Source: an uncultured Negativicutes bacterium (GTDB lineage Bacteria > Bacillota > Negativicutes > Acidaminococcales > Acidaminococcaceae). From it: a stretch of DNA of 42,361 nucleotides. Shown piece by piece: positions 26,511 through 36,285 of the stretch. A program made the translations under genes and the position numbers. Where the stretch lies: positions 1 to 42,361 of the forward strand of contig CAMTOO010000007.1 of assembly GCA_947074185.1 (NCBI GenBank), written 5' to 3'. Numbering within the stretch: the stretch's first letter is position 1; each line of letters opens with the position of its first letter. The notes beneath the pieces were generated by a model. That model searched no databases, was not told the origin of the DNA, and worked only from the letters and a program-made list of their open reading frames with translations.

Positions 26511-29500
26511 TTAGTTTTTTTCTTTGTGGAATAATTTTTCAACTACTACAAACATTACTGGAATCAAGAATATACCAACAAATGTTGCGAAAGTCATACC
26601 ACCAACTACCGCATTACCCATAGATACACGAGAACCAGAACCTGCACCAGTTGCAATTGCAAGCGGTACACAACCTAAGATAAATGCAAAGGATGTCATT
26701 AAGATTGGACGTAAACGTAAACGAGCTGCATCAATAGCTGCTGTTACAACGTCTTCCCCATTTTCTAAGTTCATCTTCGCATACTCTACAATCAAGATTG
26801 CATTTTTCGCAGCAAGACCGATAAGCATGATCATTGCTACTTGCATGTATACGTCATTTTGTTGTCCACGGAGCAATTGAGAACCAAAGCAACCCAAAAT
26901 AGCTGGTGGAATAGATAACATAACTGCAATAGGAATAGTCCAAGATTCATACAATGCCGCTAAGCAAAGGAATACGAATACAAGGGAAATTGCGTAGATA
27001 TAAATAGCTTGGTCACCAGATTCGCGTTCATCACGACTTTGGTCAACCCATTCATAAGTATATGTGTTAGGCAATACTTCAGCAGCAACTTCTTCTAAAG
27101 CTTTCATTGCCGCACCACTTGAGTAACCATCTGCCGGAGAACCTGCTATTTTAAATGCAGATGCGCCATTATAACGAGTTACTGATGGTACAGACATGTC
27201 TGACTCAACATTTACCAATGTATCAAGTGGAACCATTTCTCCAGTGTTACTTCTAACATAGAAGAAACTCATTAATTTTACATCATTTCTAAATTCTGGA
27301 GTAGATTGCATTACAACTTTCCAAGTACGTCCAAAGCGGTTAAAGTCATTTACTTCACTACCACCAAGGAAGGTTTGTAAAGATGTGAATACACTTGCTA
27401 CAGGCACATTTAAAGATTCAGCTTTTTCACGATTAATATCAAATTTTAAAGCTGGAGTATCTGTGTTAAACGTAGTATAGGCAACACCGATTTCAGGACG
27501 TTGATTAGCTTTTGCTAAAAATTGTTTAGCATAACCATCCATTTCTTGAACGCTATCGCCAGCTAAATTCATAATATACATACCCAAACTACCAGTTGAA
27601 GATAAACCTGGTAATGCAGGGTTGTTAAATGCCATAATGTTCATTTCTGGAACTTGCGCCGCCATACCATAAACTTGATTAATCAAATCAAAAGAGGTAA
27701 CTTTGCGCTCAGCAAAGTCATCTAGAATTACAGGAATAAGGCCAGCACTAGATTTAGGAGCTCCTGAAAGAATATCAAATCCAGATACTGTCATAACATG
27801 TTTTACGCCTTCTAATTGTTTTAGTTTCTTACCAAATTCATTCATTTGATAAATACCACGGTTACTAGAAGCACCTTCAGGTAAGTTATAAGAAATCATG
27901 AACATACCTTGATCTTCTTCTGGAACATAACCACTAGGTAATACTCTTGCAACAACAACAATTAATATACAGATTACCGCAAGACCTACTAACATAAGTT
28001 TTGTATGTCTAATACATAGTCCAACTTTAGAAACATATTTATCTAAAGTTTTATTAAACCATACATTAAATTTATTGATAATTTTATCAATACGGCTCAT
28101 TTCAGCTTCAGATTTTTCATGATGTGGTTTCAATAACATTGCACAAAGTGCTGGTGTTAGAGAAAGCGCGATAACAGCCGATAACATCATGGATACAGAA
28201 ATCGTAAGAGCAAATTGTTTATAAAGTTCACCAGTTGAACCACCCATAAACGCCATTGGTATAAATACCGCTGAAAGTACGAATGCAATCGCTACAACTG
28301 GACCTGATACTTCTTGCATTGCGCGGTATGTAGCTTCTTTTGGTGAAAGTTTAGTTTCTTGAATATGATGCTCTACTGCCTCAACAACAACGATAGCATC
28401 ATCGACAACAAGCCCGATTGCAAGAATCATTGCAAACATTGTCAATGTGTTAATTGTAAAGCCGAGAATTATGAAAGCACCAAAAGTACCTACTAGAGAA
28501 ACAGGTACAGCAAGCATTGGAATTAAAGTTGAACGCCAGTTACCAAGGAATAAATAAACTACTAACAATACGAGAACTAATGCTTCGAAGAATGTTCCTG
28601 CTACTTTAGACAAGGACTCTTTAATAAAGAGTGTATTATCTTGAGCGATAATCAATTTCATGTCTGGAGGGAAACGACTTTCCGCATCTGCTAACGCCAA
28701 ACGAATATTGTTAACTGTTTCTATCGCATTAGCATCAGAAGTTAAATATACTGGATATACTACTGCGTCACCACCATCAAGCATAGAGATAGGAGCATCC
28801 GCACGTTCGCCTTCTTTTACATTTGCAACTTCTTTTAATTTGAGGTTTTTACCATCTTGTGAACGAACAATAATATTTTCGAATTCCTCAACTGTTTGTA
28901 AACGCCCTTGAGCCGTTGCAGTATATTTGAATTCTTGTTCTGTAACACTTGGTCTAGAACCAATAGAACCTACTGGTGCTTGGATATTTTGAGATTTAAT
29001 CGCATTGGAAATATCTGTTGCTGTTACACCAAGTTGTGCCATTTTATCAGGCATAATTTCTACACGCATCGCATACTCTGGACCAAATTCATTAATCGCA
29101 GATACACCTTTTACGCGTTTTACAGCATCAAGGAAGTTAGTTGATGCATAAGTTTTTAAGAACATACTATCATACGTGTTATTTGGAGATGTTAACGCCA
29201 AGAACATGATAGTTTGTGAAGATTGTTTAGTTGTTGTAACACCATAGTTAATTACTTCTGTAGGCATAGAGGAGCTGGCTTGTGAAACACGGTTTTGTAC
29301 TTCTACCGCGCCAATATCAGCATTCTTACCAAGATTAAAATAAACGTCTAGAGTATAACCACCTGTACTTGTGGAAGTAGAACGCATGTCAAGCATGTTT
29401 TCTACACCATTTACTTTTTGTTCGATAGCTTGAGCTACAGATTCTTCTACCGTAAGCGCTGACGCACCTACATAGTTAGTGTCAACAGTAATCTGAGGCT

Positions 29501-29618
29501 TTGTAATATCTGGATACTGAGCTATCGGTAAACTAAAAGCTGCAAGCGCTCCCATAAGAGTAATTATAATCGCTAGAACTATTGCAAAGACCGGACGGTC
29601 TATAAAAAATTTAGCCAC
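26511..29618 (-). CDS. RND efflux pump, HAE1 (AcrB/MexB) family
   Basis: A 1035-residue inner-membrane proton antiporter that extrudes hydrophobic compounds across the outer membrane. Landmarks: MAKFFIDRPVFAIVLAIII first helix, the two large periplasmic loops, the charged helix with ILAIGLVVDDAIVVVEAVE carrying the paired Asp of the proton relay, GGSTGELYKQFALT, and a second set of six helices ending near LFHKE. Length is normal. Translation starts with GTG at 29618, after AGGAGG. The gene is 13 bases after the adaptor gene in one operon. No outer-membrane factor (TolC-like) gene is in the window, so one must be supplied from elsewhere. Confidence 0.96.
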   Translation of the reverse strand: MAKFFIDRPVFAIVLAIIITLMGALAAFSLPIAQYPDITKPQITVDTNYVGASALTVEESVAQAIEQKVNGVENMLDMRSTSTSTGGYTLDVYFNLGKNADIGAVEVQNRVSQASSSMPTEVINYGVTTTKQSSQTIMFLALTSPNNTYDSMFLKTYASTNFLDAVKRVKGVSAINEFGPEYAMRVEIMPDKMAQLGVTATDISNAIKSQNIQAPVGSIGSRPSVTEQEFKYTATAQGRLQTVEEFENIIVRSQDGKNLKLKEVANVKEGERADAPISMLDGGDAVVYPVYLTSDANAIETVNNIRLALADAESRFPPDMKLIIAQDNTLFIKESLSKVAGTFFEALVLVLLVVYLFLGNWRSTLIPMLAVPVSLVGTFGAFIILGFTINTLTMFAMILAIGLVVDDAIVVVEAVEHHIQETKLSPKEATYRAMQEVSGPVVAIAFVLSAVFIPMAFMGGSTGELYKQFALTISVSMMLSAVIALSLTPALCAMLLKPHHEKSEAEMSRIDKIINKFNVWFNKTLDKYVSKVGLCIRHTKLMLVGLAVICILIVVVARVLPSGYVPEEDQGMFMISYNLPEGASSNRGIYQMNEFGKKLKQLEGVKHVMTVSGFDILSGAPKSSAGLIPVILDDFAERKVTSFDLINQVYGMAAQVPEMNIMAFNNPALPGLSSTGSLGMYIMNLAGDSVQEMDGYAKQFLAKANQRPEIGVAYTTFNTDTPALKFDINREKAESLNVPVASVFTSLQTFLGGSEVNDFNRFGRTWKVVMQSTPEFRNDVKLMSFFYVRSNTGEMVPLDTLVNVESDMSVPSVTRYNGASAFKIAGSPADGYSSGAAMKALEEVAAEVLPNTYTYEWVDQSRDERESGDQAIYIYAISLVFVFLCLAALYESWTIPIAVMLSIPPAILGCFGSQLLRGQQNDVYMQVAMIMLIGLAAKNAILIVEYAKMNLENGEDVVTAAIDAARLRLRPILMTSFAFILGCVPLAIATGAGSGSRVSMGNAVVGGMTFATFVGIFLIPVMFVVVEKLFHKEKN

Positions 29619-29631
29619 TATTAATTACCTC

Positions 29632-30807
29632 CTAATTAGCTTTTTCATCAGCTGCAGTACGATCAGTGGATAAATCAGCTTCTGTTATTGTAGTAGGTTT
29701 TACAGCAGTTCCTTTGTTAACTTTTTGAACACCTTCAACAACAATAGTTTCATTACCTTCTAATCCGCTTTCAACTAACCATAAGCGACCAACACGAGCA
29801 CCAAGTTTAACTTCTTTCATATCAACTTTGTTTTCGCCATCAACTGTATATACGAATGTTTTATAAAGCATTTCTTTTACAGCACGTTGTGGAATTAGGA
29901 TTGCATCTTTTGTAATGCCAGAATCAGCATTTACACGAGCAAACATACCTGGTAATAATAAACGGTCTGGGTTATTAAAACGAGCTTTTAATGTAATCGT
30001 ACCAGTACCTTCACTAACACCACGATCAAATTGATCTACAACACCTTTTGTTGGATAAACACTACCATCAGAAAGGATTAAGCTTAAATTATCAAAAGCT
30101 GCTGAACCACCGGTGCTTTTTGCTTTAGAAAGATTTAAGTATTCATTTTCAGACATGCTGAATTTTACTCTTACTGGATCAGTATTAGATATAGTAGCAA
30201 GGAGTGTTTGACCTTGAACAACATAGTTACCTACTGATAAATCAGTTGTATCGATACGACCAGTAAAAGGCGCTCTAACTTCTGTTTCACCCATTGCAAC
30301 TTCTGCATTAATTACCATAGCTTCATTAGCACTTACGCTTGCTGCAGCTTGGTCACGTTGAGCAATGATTTGATCATACATTTGTCTAGAAACAGCATTT
30401 TTTTCTAAAAGCATGCTATAACGTTCTGCATCTTTATTTAAACGATGATATTCCGCTCTAGCATTAGCAAGACCTGCTTTTGCATTTAAAAGATTGGCTT
30501 GATAAGTACGTTGATCAATTGTAAATAAAGATTGACCTTCTTGTACTGTATCCCCACCTTTAAAATGTCTAGCCATAATTTGCCCACTTACTTGAGACAC
30601 TAGTTTAGCTTCTTTATCAGCTTCTACGAATCCTGTAAATTCGAACACATTAGGTGTGTCACGTCTAATTACATTCATAGTTTTTACAACTACTTCACCA
30701 CTACCTTGGTGCTGTTTGCTTCCACAGCCTGCAAATGCAAACATACTAGAGAGCACTAACGCTAGCGCAATACCTTTCTTGGTATTGCCCTTTATTTGTT
30801 TCAACAT
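29632..30807 (-). CDS. RND periplasmic adaptor, lipoprotein (AcrA/MexA family)
   Basis: A 391-residue membrane fusion protein that links the pump to an outer-membrane channel. A lipoprotein signal ends at FAGC, with C28 as the acylated residue. It is followed by a biotinyl-lipoyl half (about 70-95, GQIMARHFKGGDTVQEGQSLF), an alpha-helical hairpin (about 100-165), the second lipoyl half (EVRAPFTGRIDTTDLSVGNYV), a beta-barrel and a membrane-proximal domain. The ATG follows AGGAGG with a promoter at 30868-30896. It is the first gene of the pump operon. Regulation may involve a palindrome at 30967-30980. Confidence 0.94.
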   Translation of the reverse strand: MLKQIKGNTKKGIALALVLSSMFAFAGCGSKQHQGSGEVVVKTMNVIRRDTPNVFEFTGFVEADKEAKLVSQVSGQIMARHFKGGDTVQEGQSLFTIDQRTYQANLLNAKAGLANARAEYHRLNKDAERYSMLLEKNAVSRQMYDQIIAQRDQAAASVSANEAMVINAEVAMGETEVRAPFTGRIDTTDLSVGNYVVQGQTLLATISNTDPVRVKFSMSENEYLNLSKAKSTGGSAAFDNLSLILSDGSVYPTKGVVDQFDRGVSEGTGTITLKARFNNPDRLLLPGMFARVNADSGITKDAILIPQRAVKEMLYKTFVYTVDGENKVDMKEVKLGARVGRLWLVESGLEGNETIVVEGVQKVNKGTAVKPTTITEADLSTDRTAADEKAN

Positions 30808-30867
30808 ATTAAAAATCCTCCTAAGACTTTGATACCTTAATAAATAAACATATTTTATAACAGTATA

Positions 30868-30896
30868 ATTATATTGTAAGTTTCAATAAATTGCAA
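30868..30896 (-). promoter_or_regulatory. Promoter of the RND operon
   Basis: Minus-strand TTGCAA (30891-30896), 17 bases, TATAAT (30868-30873). An A-rich tract lies upstream of the -35 on the minus strand (30900-30965) and could act as an UP element. Confidence 0.7.
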
Positions 30897-30966
30897 ACCT
30901 CATCTATCAAATTATTGTCTGTTTTTCTTCATTTTTCTTTGTTTTTCTTTGTTTTTTGTTTTTTAT

Positions 30967-30980
30967 TGACTGGTTAGTCA
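30967..30980. promoter_or_regulatory. Inverted repeat, possible TetR-type operator
   Basis: TGACTGGTTAGTCA, two 5-base arms around GGTT, lies 5 bases after the stop of the DUF3298-like gene and 70 bases upstream of the RND -35 box. The minus strand has no U-run after it, so it is not a terminator for the gene before it. The shape resembles TetR-family sites; no regulator gene is nearby. Confidence 0.35.
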
Positions 30981-30985
30981 TTTTT

Positions 30986-32266
30986 TTATTCCGCTGGCAA
31001 AGTTTTTTCTTTAACAAAACTATAAAGTTTAATAGCAGGAACTCCTATTTCTACGCGTTCTTTCAAAAGTTCTTCCTGATGTTCCTTTGCTTCACTATAA
31101 GTAAAAACAAATTTGCTTCCCACATAATACCAGTCATTAGGAAGTTTATTAATCTCTTCTTCTGGTTTTGGGTCACCTAAAACTTTAATTAACTCTAGAA
31201 AATCTTTATTTTTAACATCAAACATTTTGTTTAAAGAAACTAATTCTCCAGTCTTCATGTCAAAATTATAAATCGTTTCTAAAGGAACTTGCCCTTCTTC
31301 TTTGCGGAATAGGTGCATACTGAGAAGTTCCGGTCCAGCAAAATCTATCCTATATGCTCTCTCGTCTACATCTTTACTTAATTCAATCCATTTTGTAATT
31401 TTTTCATTAATTTTATTTTGAATTTCAGGTTTTCCACTGACATATATTAACGGAATTGATGTATCGATCCAATCTTGTGGGTGTATTTGCCATTTTCCTT
31501 TGTCGGCACTAGCGTTTACACGAGTAGGTTTACTAGAGGAAGCCTTAATCCTAGCTGACTCAATATACCACTTATCATCGTCACCCATTTTCCAAACAGT
31601 GTAAACTTTACCTAAGACATTATTAGAACTTTCATCTTTAATGTTTTGAACACCATATAAATCATCGCTATAAGTTAGACTATAAATATTCTCTACTTTC
31701 GGCTGAATATAGCTTTTTTTAACATTACCAGCACCATCATATATTCCTAACATATCTATCTCATCGTCAATTTTTATGGTATTGGTTAGGTTCTGTCCGT
31801 CTATGGAAAATTGCGTTTCAATTTTTTTATCAGGCAAGTATTTAGTTTGCACCGCCATACCCATATTATCCACTTGATCAAATAATACCTTCACGTTCCC
31901 GCTAGTATCAATGTCATAAATACGATACTCAACAGGAGCCTTATACGAACCTTGAGGCACACTTAAAAGAATTCTTTCCTTTTGATCAAGAACAGGATAA
32001 ATTTCTAGCACTGCGCCATAACCACCTTTTATATTAGGTTCATAAGCAGTTTTTATAGAACCATCGCTATTTTTAATAAATAACATTAAATTCGTATAAT
32101 AGTCGCCATTTTGAGCTATTTTATTCCCATGCAATTCGATGATTTCTTTTACTTTATTTCCGTCCACATCTGCTTGAGCAGTTGCAATAACAGCAGCATT
32201 TGCAACAGTTATCTGTAAAAGTGTTGCTCCTACGAAAGCTCCGCATAACAAAAACTTTTTGAACAT
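30986..32266 (-). CDS. Exported DUF3298-like protein
   Basis: A 426-residue exported protein. Signal peptide 1-24 (MFKKFLLCGAFVGATLLQ..., cut after ANA). The N-terminal half (about 25-200) has a VIATAQADVDGNKVKEIIELHG start and repeated beta-strands with the look of an FG-GAP-like repeat domain. The C-terminal half (about 265-420) resembles DUF3298/RsiV-like domains, with the motif FDMKTGELVSLNKMF and a terminal IGVPAIKLYSFV strand. No catalytic residues are obvious. An AAAGGAAC site precedes the ATG. It is third in an operon after cca and the C39-like gene, 38 bases after the latter. The function is unknown and domain calls are by eye. Confidence 0.6.
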   Translation of the reverse strand: MFKKFLLCGAFVGATLLQITVANAAVIATAQADVDGNKVKEIIELHGNKIAQNGDYYTNLMLFIKNSDGSIKTAYEPNIKGGYGAVLEIYPVLDQKERILLSVPQGSYKAPVEYRIYDIDTSGNVKVLFDQVDNMGMAVQTKYLPDKKIETQFSIDGQNLTNTIKIDDEIDMLGIYDGAGNVKKSYIQPKVENIYSLTYSDDLYGVQNIKDESSNNVLGKVYTVWKMGDDDKWYIESARIKASSSKPTRVNASADKGKWQIHPQDWIDTSIPLIYVSGKPEIQNKINEKITKWIELSKDVDERAYRIDFAGPELLSMHLFRKEEGQVPLETIYNFDMKTGELVSLNKMFDVKNKDFLELIKVLGDPKPEEEINKLPNDWYYVGSKFVFTYSEAKEHQEELLKERVEIGVPAIKLYSFVKEKTLPAE

Positions 32267-32304
32267 ATCTCGTTCCTTTCTTCTCGACTCAACTTACTGG
32301 TATT

Positions 32305-33036
32305 TTATTTAATAGGCTCCACTGTAAGCCATTGTTGATTTTGCATTTCTTTCGGAAAAAGTTTTGCGTCAAACCACATATGAAAAAATCTTTCGGCTGG
32401 CACAATTCCATATCCATCTTGCTTATGATCAGTTGTATCATAGGGATCAGCAACAATAAGCACATCATTAGCTGTTAATTCACTACCCATAGTATCATAA
32501 CCTATAATTACGCGCCAATGTCCGCCCCAATCTACATTTTCAACAATAATCGGGACATTATTTTTAAGATTTGTTAAAACAAATTCTTTAAATGCTTTCA
32601 TGTCGGCAGGTGTTTTATCGGTTAAAGAAGATTTTACTTTCCACTTTTTAGTGTCAAAATACTTAACCATGCCTTTTGTATCAGTGCCTGTTGTAGTTGA
32701 AGTACCCATAAGCTTTGCCATTTCCATTTCAGAATGTTCTGCTTTGCCATTTAGGTATTCTACTACAGTTAATGCGGCAACAGGTCCACAGGTATATCCT
32801 GTTGTTTGCTGATAGGTTTTGAAATTGGTTAGCATTACTAATGAGCCATTGTTTTTCATATTATAAAAATCAACGTCTTTGTAGTAGGGTGAATTTGGTA
32901 CATCCACCTTACCTTGCAAAGAGGCGGCTCCACCGCCATCTCGCGCTACAATTTCCATCACTTTTTGCCCTGCAACAGCAAGACTAAAAGTCGCAACTAA
33001 AAGAGCTGCACCAATTAATATATTTTTTTTATTCAT
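32305..33036 (-). CDS. Exported C39-like cysteine peptidase family protein
   Basis: A 243-residue protein with an N-terminal signal sequence (about 1-23). It carries a papain-like Peptidase_C39_2 domain. The triad is visible: C83 in TTGYTCGPVAALTV, H173 in DWGGHWRVIIGYD, and D197 in VADPYD. No ABC transporter domain is attached, so it is not a bacteriocin exporter. Members of this family are common in diderm and monoderm Firmicutes, but their substrates are mostly unknown. An AAAGGATG ribosome site is present. It starts 17 bases after cca, so it is probably co-transcribed with it. Confidence 0.8.
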   Translation of the reverse strand: MNKKNILIGAALLVATFSLAVAGQKVMEIVARDGGGAASLQGKVDVPNSPYYKDVDFYNMKNNGSLVMLTNFKTYQQTTGYTCGPVAALTVVEYLNGKAEHSEMEMAKLMGTSTTTGTDTKGMVKYFDTKKWKVKSSLTDKTPADMKAFKEFVLTNLKNNVPIIVENVDWGGHWRVIIGYDTMGSELTANDVLIVADPYDTTDHKQDGYGIVPAERFFHMWFDAKLFPKEMQNQQWLTVEPIK

Positions 33037-33053
33037 GCTTCAACATCCTTTTT

Positions 33054-34502
33054 TTATAACCGCTCTAATCGTTGTTTAACAGCACTCAGTAATACATCTA
33101 ATTTATTTTCTAACTCACCATTTTGCACTCTTTTAAGCAAATACTCTAAGATATCTCTTATTGATACATCCGGTTTAGTCGCTAATAATTCTTCTAAATC
33201 TCTGCCTCGAATATCTAAATCAGAAGTATGCACTGGCATTTTTTCTTTAGCAATTAATTCTACTTCATCCCCAAGTTCTCTAGCTTCTGCCATTAATTTA
33301 GGATTATCATAGCCCGCAATAGTTGCACCCATATCCGCTAAGAACATATCTTTCAACTGCGCATAACCTTCGCCTAATTCTTTTGCAGATTTAAAATTAC
33401 CACTATTAGCCTCTGCTCGCACCCAACGATAAAGAGTTTTCTGCTTTGTGAAAAGCATCGGTGCAAATCTCATATGCTGCGCGATTACCCATACAACGCG
33501 TTTTATAAAAGCATCACTATATTCTAAACGAGTTAATATTTCTTTAGCCATTTTTGCGCTAATAGCTTCGTGTCCATGATCACTTGGTTGTCCGTAATCA
33601 TTTATTTTGCGCACACCTTCCGTACCTTTGCCAATATCATGTAAAAGCAAAGACCATCTGATGACTAAATCAGGACTGGAGTTTTCTAGTGCCACTAAGG
33701 TATGTTGCCAAGCATCAAAGCAATGAAATCTTGCATTTTGCGGGAGATTTTCTAAATGAGCTAGTTCTGGCAACAAGGCTACTTCTTTCACTACACCTGC
33801 AATTTTAGCATTACAAATAGTATTTACAAGTTTGCTTTTCATAAGTAAATCTAAACCTTTGCGCGCATGTTCAGTCACTAAAAGTTTATCTACTTCTTTT
33901 TTTATTCTATCTAAAGAAAGTATTTTACACTTTTCAACGTCAAATTCACTGTAATCTTTATTTCCCTGGTAATCAAATCCTAATTGTCCTACAAAACGAC
34001 AAGCTCTAAACATCCTTAGTGGATCTTCTGCATAACGTTCCTTTGGATTGCCTACCGTTCTTAAAGTTTTATTTTTTAAATCTTCTTGACCATCAAAATA
34101 GTCGTATAAATTGCCATGCAAATCTAATGCCATTGCATTTACAGTAAAATCTCTTCTTGATAAATCTTCTTCTAAAGTTTTGCAAAAAGAAACCTCATCT
34201 GGTCTATGTGAATTGCCATAATAAGATTCTTTGCGAAATGTTGCTATCTCAATAGGATTTTCATCAACGCTAACTAAAACAACACCTAAATTTTGACCTA
34301 ATTTATCAATAACTAGCCAGCCTTCGTTTTCAGCTAAAGCTACTACTGTTTCTGGCACAGCATTTGTACAAATATCAAAATCTTTCGGAGGAATACCTAA
34401 TAAAAGGTCGCGTACTCCGCCACCAACTAGGTATGCTTCGTGACCTTCACTTGTTAAAACTTCTAAAATTCTTTTCACATAATAAGGTATTTTTTCTAAC
34501 AT
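33054..34502 (-). CDS. cca: CCA tRNA nucleotidyltransferase with HD domain
   Basis: Adds or repairs the 3' CCA end of tRNA. The 482 residues show the class II nucleotidyltransferase head YLVGGGVRDLLLG (about 20-32) with the metal-binding DFDICT (37-42), the RRDFTVNAMALD motif, the EDPLRMFRACRF basic motif and an HD phosphohydrolase domain with LLLHDIGKGTEG. Its length and HD domain match the bacterial CCA-adding enzymes of Firmicutes. The tRNA-Arg gene in this window already encodes CCA, so repair or other tRNAs may be its main load. A -10 TATAAT precedes it, but no clear -35 box. It leads a likely three-gene operon. Confidence 0.92.
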   Translation of the reverse strand: MLEKIPYYVKRILEVLTSEGHEAYLVGGGVRDLLLGIPPKDFDICTNAVPETVVALAENEGWLVIDKLGQNLGVVLVSVDENPIEIATFRKESYYGNSHRPDEVSFCKTLEEDLSRRDFTVNAMALDLHGNLYDYFDGQEDLKNKTLRTVGNPKERYAEDPLRMFRACRFVGQLGFDYQGNKDYSEFDVEKCKILSLDRIKKEVDKLLVTEHARKGLDLLMKSKLVNTICNAKIAGVVKEVALLPELAHLENLPQNARFHCFDAWQHTLVALENSSPDLVIRWSLLLHDIGKGTEGVRKINDYGQPSDHGHEAISAKMAKEILTRLEYSDAFIKRVVWVIAQHMRFAPMLFTKQKTLYRWVRAEANSGNFKSAKELGEGYAQLKDMFLADMGATIAGYDNPKLMAEARELGDEVELIAKEKMPVHTSDLDIRGRDLEELLATKPDVSIRDILEYLLKRVQNGELENKLDVLLSAVKQRLERL

Positions 34503-34544
34503 TAAAAGTTCTCTCTATCTTTTAGTTCACTATATATTATAACA

Positions 34545-34590
34545 TAAAAAAACGCTTTAAGAATTAGATATTTCTAAAACTTAAAGCGTT
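34545..34590 (-). terminator. Terminator of the ilv-leu operon
   Basis: An 11-bp AACGCTTTAAG/CTTAAAGCGTT stem (34551-34561 with 34580-34590), with an inner TTAGA/TCTAA stem, after the ilvB stop. The minus strand then runs into TTTTTAT. Confidence 0.85.
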
Positions 34591-34595
34591 AATTT

Positions 34596-36248
34596 TTATT
34601 TTTCAAATTTTACAAAAGCATTAATGCCACCTGTTGCTGCCACCATAGGTTCAACCATGTTTTTAGGGTTGATTGCAACTTCAATCAAGTATGGTTTATT
34701 CATTTCAAGAGATTTTTCTACTGCTTTAGCAAAGTCTTCAGGTGTAGATACATGTTCACCTTCAACTCCAAAAGCATTTGCATACTTAACGAAATCTACA
34801 TAACCAGGCATTTCACAAGCAGTAAAACGTTTATCAAAAAATACTGTTTGCAATTGACGAATCATTCCTAAACCGCTGTTGTTAAATACAACTACAGTTA
34901 CTGGAACATTGTAAGAAGCAATAGTGAAAAGTTCGGAGCCAGTCATTTTAAACCCGCCATCACCACTAATACTAATTACTCTGCTTTTCGGTCTAGCGAT
35001 TTGCGCTCCCATTGCTGACGGAAGTCCAAATCCCATAGTTCCTAAACCACCAGAAGTGATCCATTGTCTTGCAAATTCAATCTTAATATGTTGTGCAGCC
35101 CACATTTGATGCTGTCCTACATCTGTCGTAATAATATAATCTTTATCCTTAATTACGGGATTAAGTGCATCAAAAAATTGAGGTGCTTCATTACCTTCAC
35201 CGCCATCTTCATGTGGTTCAGGCCATTTTTCAATAATACTCCACCATTCATCTAGATCATTAGGCGTACATTCTTTTTCTAAAAGTTGTAAGCTTAAATT
35301 CATATCTCCTGCAATACCAAACTTAGACAAAATATTTTTATCTAATTCTGCTGGATCAATATCTAAATGAATAATAGTTTTATCGATACTATAACTATGA
35401 CGTTCACCAGTTAAGCGATCATTAAATCTTGCACCAACTGCCAAAATCAAATCAGCGTCTTTGATAGCATTATTAGCTCTTTCGTGACCATGAAGACCTG
35501 TCATGCCCAAGAACAATTTACGATAAGCACTGATTGCTCCTAGTCCCATAAGTGTACTTACTACAGGAATACGCATTTTTTCACAAAGATGCATTGCATC
35601 ATATTCACCATCGCTAGAAATTACACCACCACCAATAAGCATTACTGGTTTTTTAGCTTTGCTTATTGCATCTGCTGCTGCAGTTATTAAGGCAGCATCT
35701 GGAAGTACTCTTTCTGGTTCTGCTATTTTACCTGGTTCATATTCAACCATTGCTGTTTGAATATCTCTTGGTACGTCAACTAAAATAGGACCTGGTCTAC
35801 CAGATTTTGCTAATTGGAAAGCAAGTCTCATAATACCAACTAATTGATCAGGATGTTTTACTAGAAAATTATGCTTGGTAATAGGCATCGTAATGCCTGT
35901 AATATCAACTTCTTGGAAAGCATCTCGGCCTATTAAATCCTTAGCAACTTGTCCTGTGATAGCTACTAAAGGCGTAGAATCAAGAAACGCAGTTGCTAAA
36001 CCTGTAACAAGATTTGTTGCACCAGGACCAGAAGTTGCAACGCATACACCGACTTTACCAGCAGCACGACCATAACCATCTGCAGCATGAGCTGCGCCTT
36101 GTTCATGCGCTGTTAAAATATGTCTTACTTCAGAAGCTCTTACAGCGTCGTAAAAGGGAAGTATTGCACCACCTGGATAACCAAATATAGTGTCTACTCC
36201 ATGCTCTTTTAAAACCGCTACCATTGCTTCAGCACCAGTCATTTGCAT
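34596..36248 (-). CDS. ilvB: Acetolactate synthase large subunit
   Basis: The catalytic thiamine-diphosphate and FAD subunit that makes acetolactate (or acetohydroxybutyrate) from pyruvate. The 550 residues show GYPGGAILPFYD (23-34), the catalytic E49 in HEQGAAH, GPGATNLVTGLA, and the ThDP motif GDGGF beginning at 429 with its NNSG partner. I chose the ATG at 36248: the GGAAGGA ribosome site sits upstream, and a TTG at 36266 would place that site inside the gene. It is the last gene of the operon, far from ilvN, its regulatory partner, which is first. The gap to leuB is 37 bases. Confidence 0.96.
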   Translation of the reverse strand: MQMTGAEAMVAVLKEHGVDTIFGYPGGAILPFYDAVRASEVRHILTAHEQGAAHAADGYGRAAGKVGVCVATSGPGATNLVTGLATAFLDSTPLVAITGQVAKDLIGRDAFQEVDITGITMPITKHNFLVKHPDQLVGIMRLAFQLAKSGRPGPILVDVPRDIQTAMVEYEPGKIAEPERVLPDAALITAAADAISKAKKPVMLIGGGVISSDGEYDAMHLCEKMRIPVVSTLMGLGAISAYRKLFLGMTGLHGHERANNAIKDADLILAVGARFNDRLTGERHSYSIDKTIIHLDIDPAELDKNILSKFGIAGDMNLSLQLLEKECTPNDLDEWWSIIEKWPEPHEDGGEGNEAPQFFDALNPVIKDKDYIITTDVGQHQMWAAQHIKIEFARQWITSGGLGTMGFGLPSAMGAQIARPKSRVISISGDGGFKMTGSELFTIASYNVPVTVVVFNNSGLGMIRQLQTVFFDKRFTACEMPGYVDFVKYANAFGVEGEHVSTPEDFAKAVEKSLEMNKPYLIEVAINPKNMVEPMVAATGGINAFVKFEK

Positions 36249-36285
36249 AAGTTCACGTCCTTCCAAATCTTGTATCGTAATTTTC

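Noticed and set aside
30900-30965. T/C-rich short repeats as a CRISPR or minisatellite
   Set aside because: Only irregular homopurine-homopyrimidine units without spacers; best seen as an A-tract upstream of a promoter.
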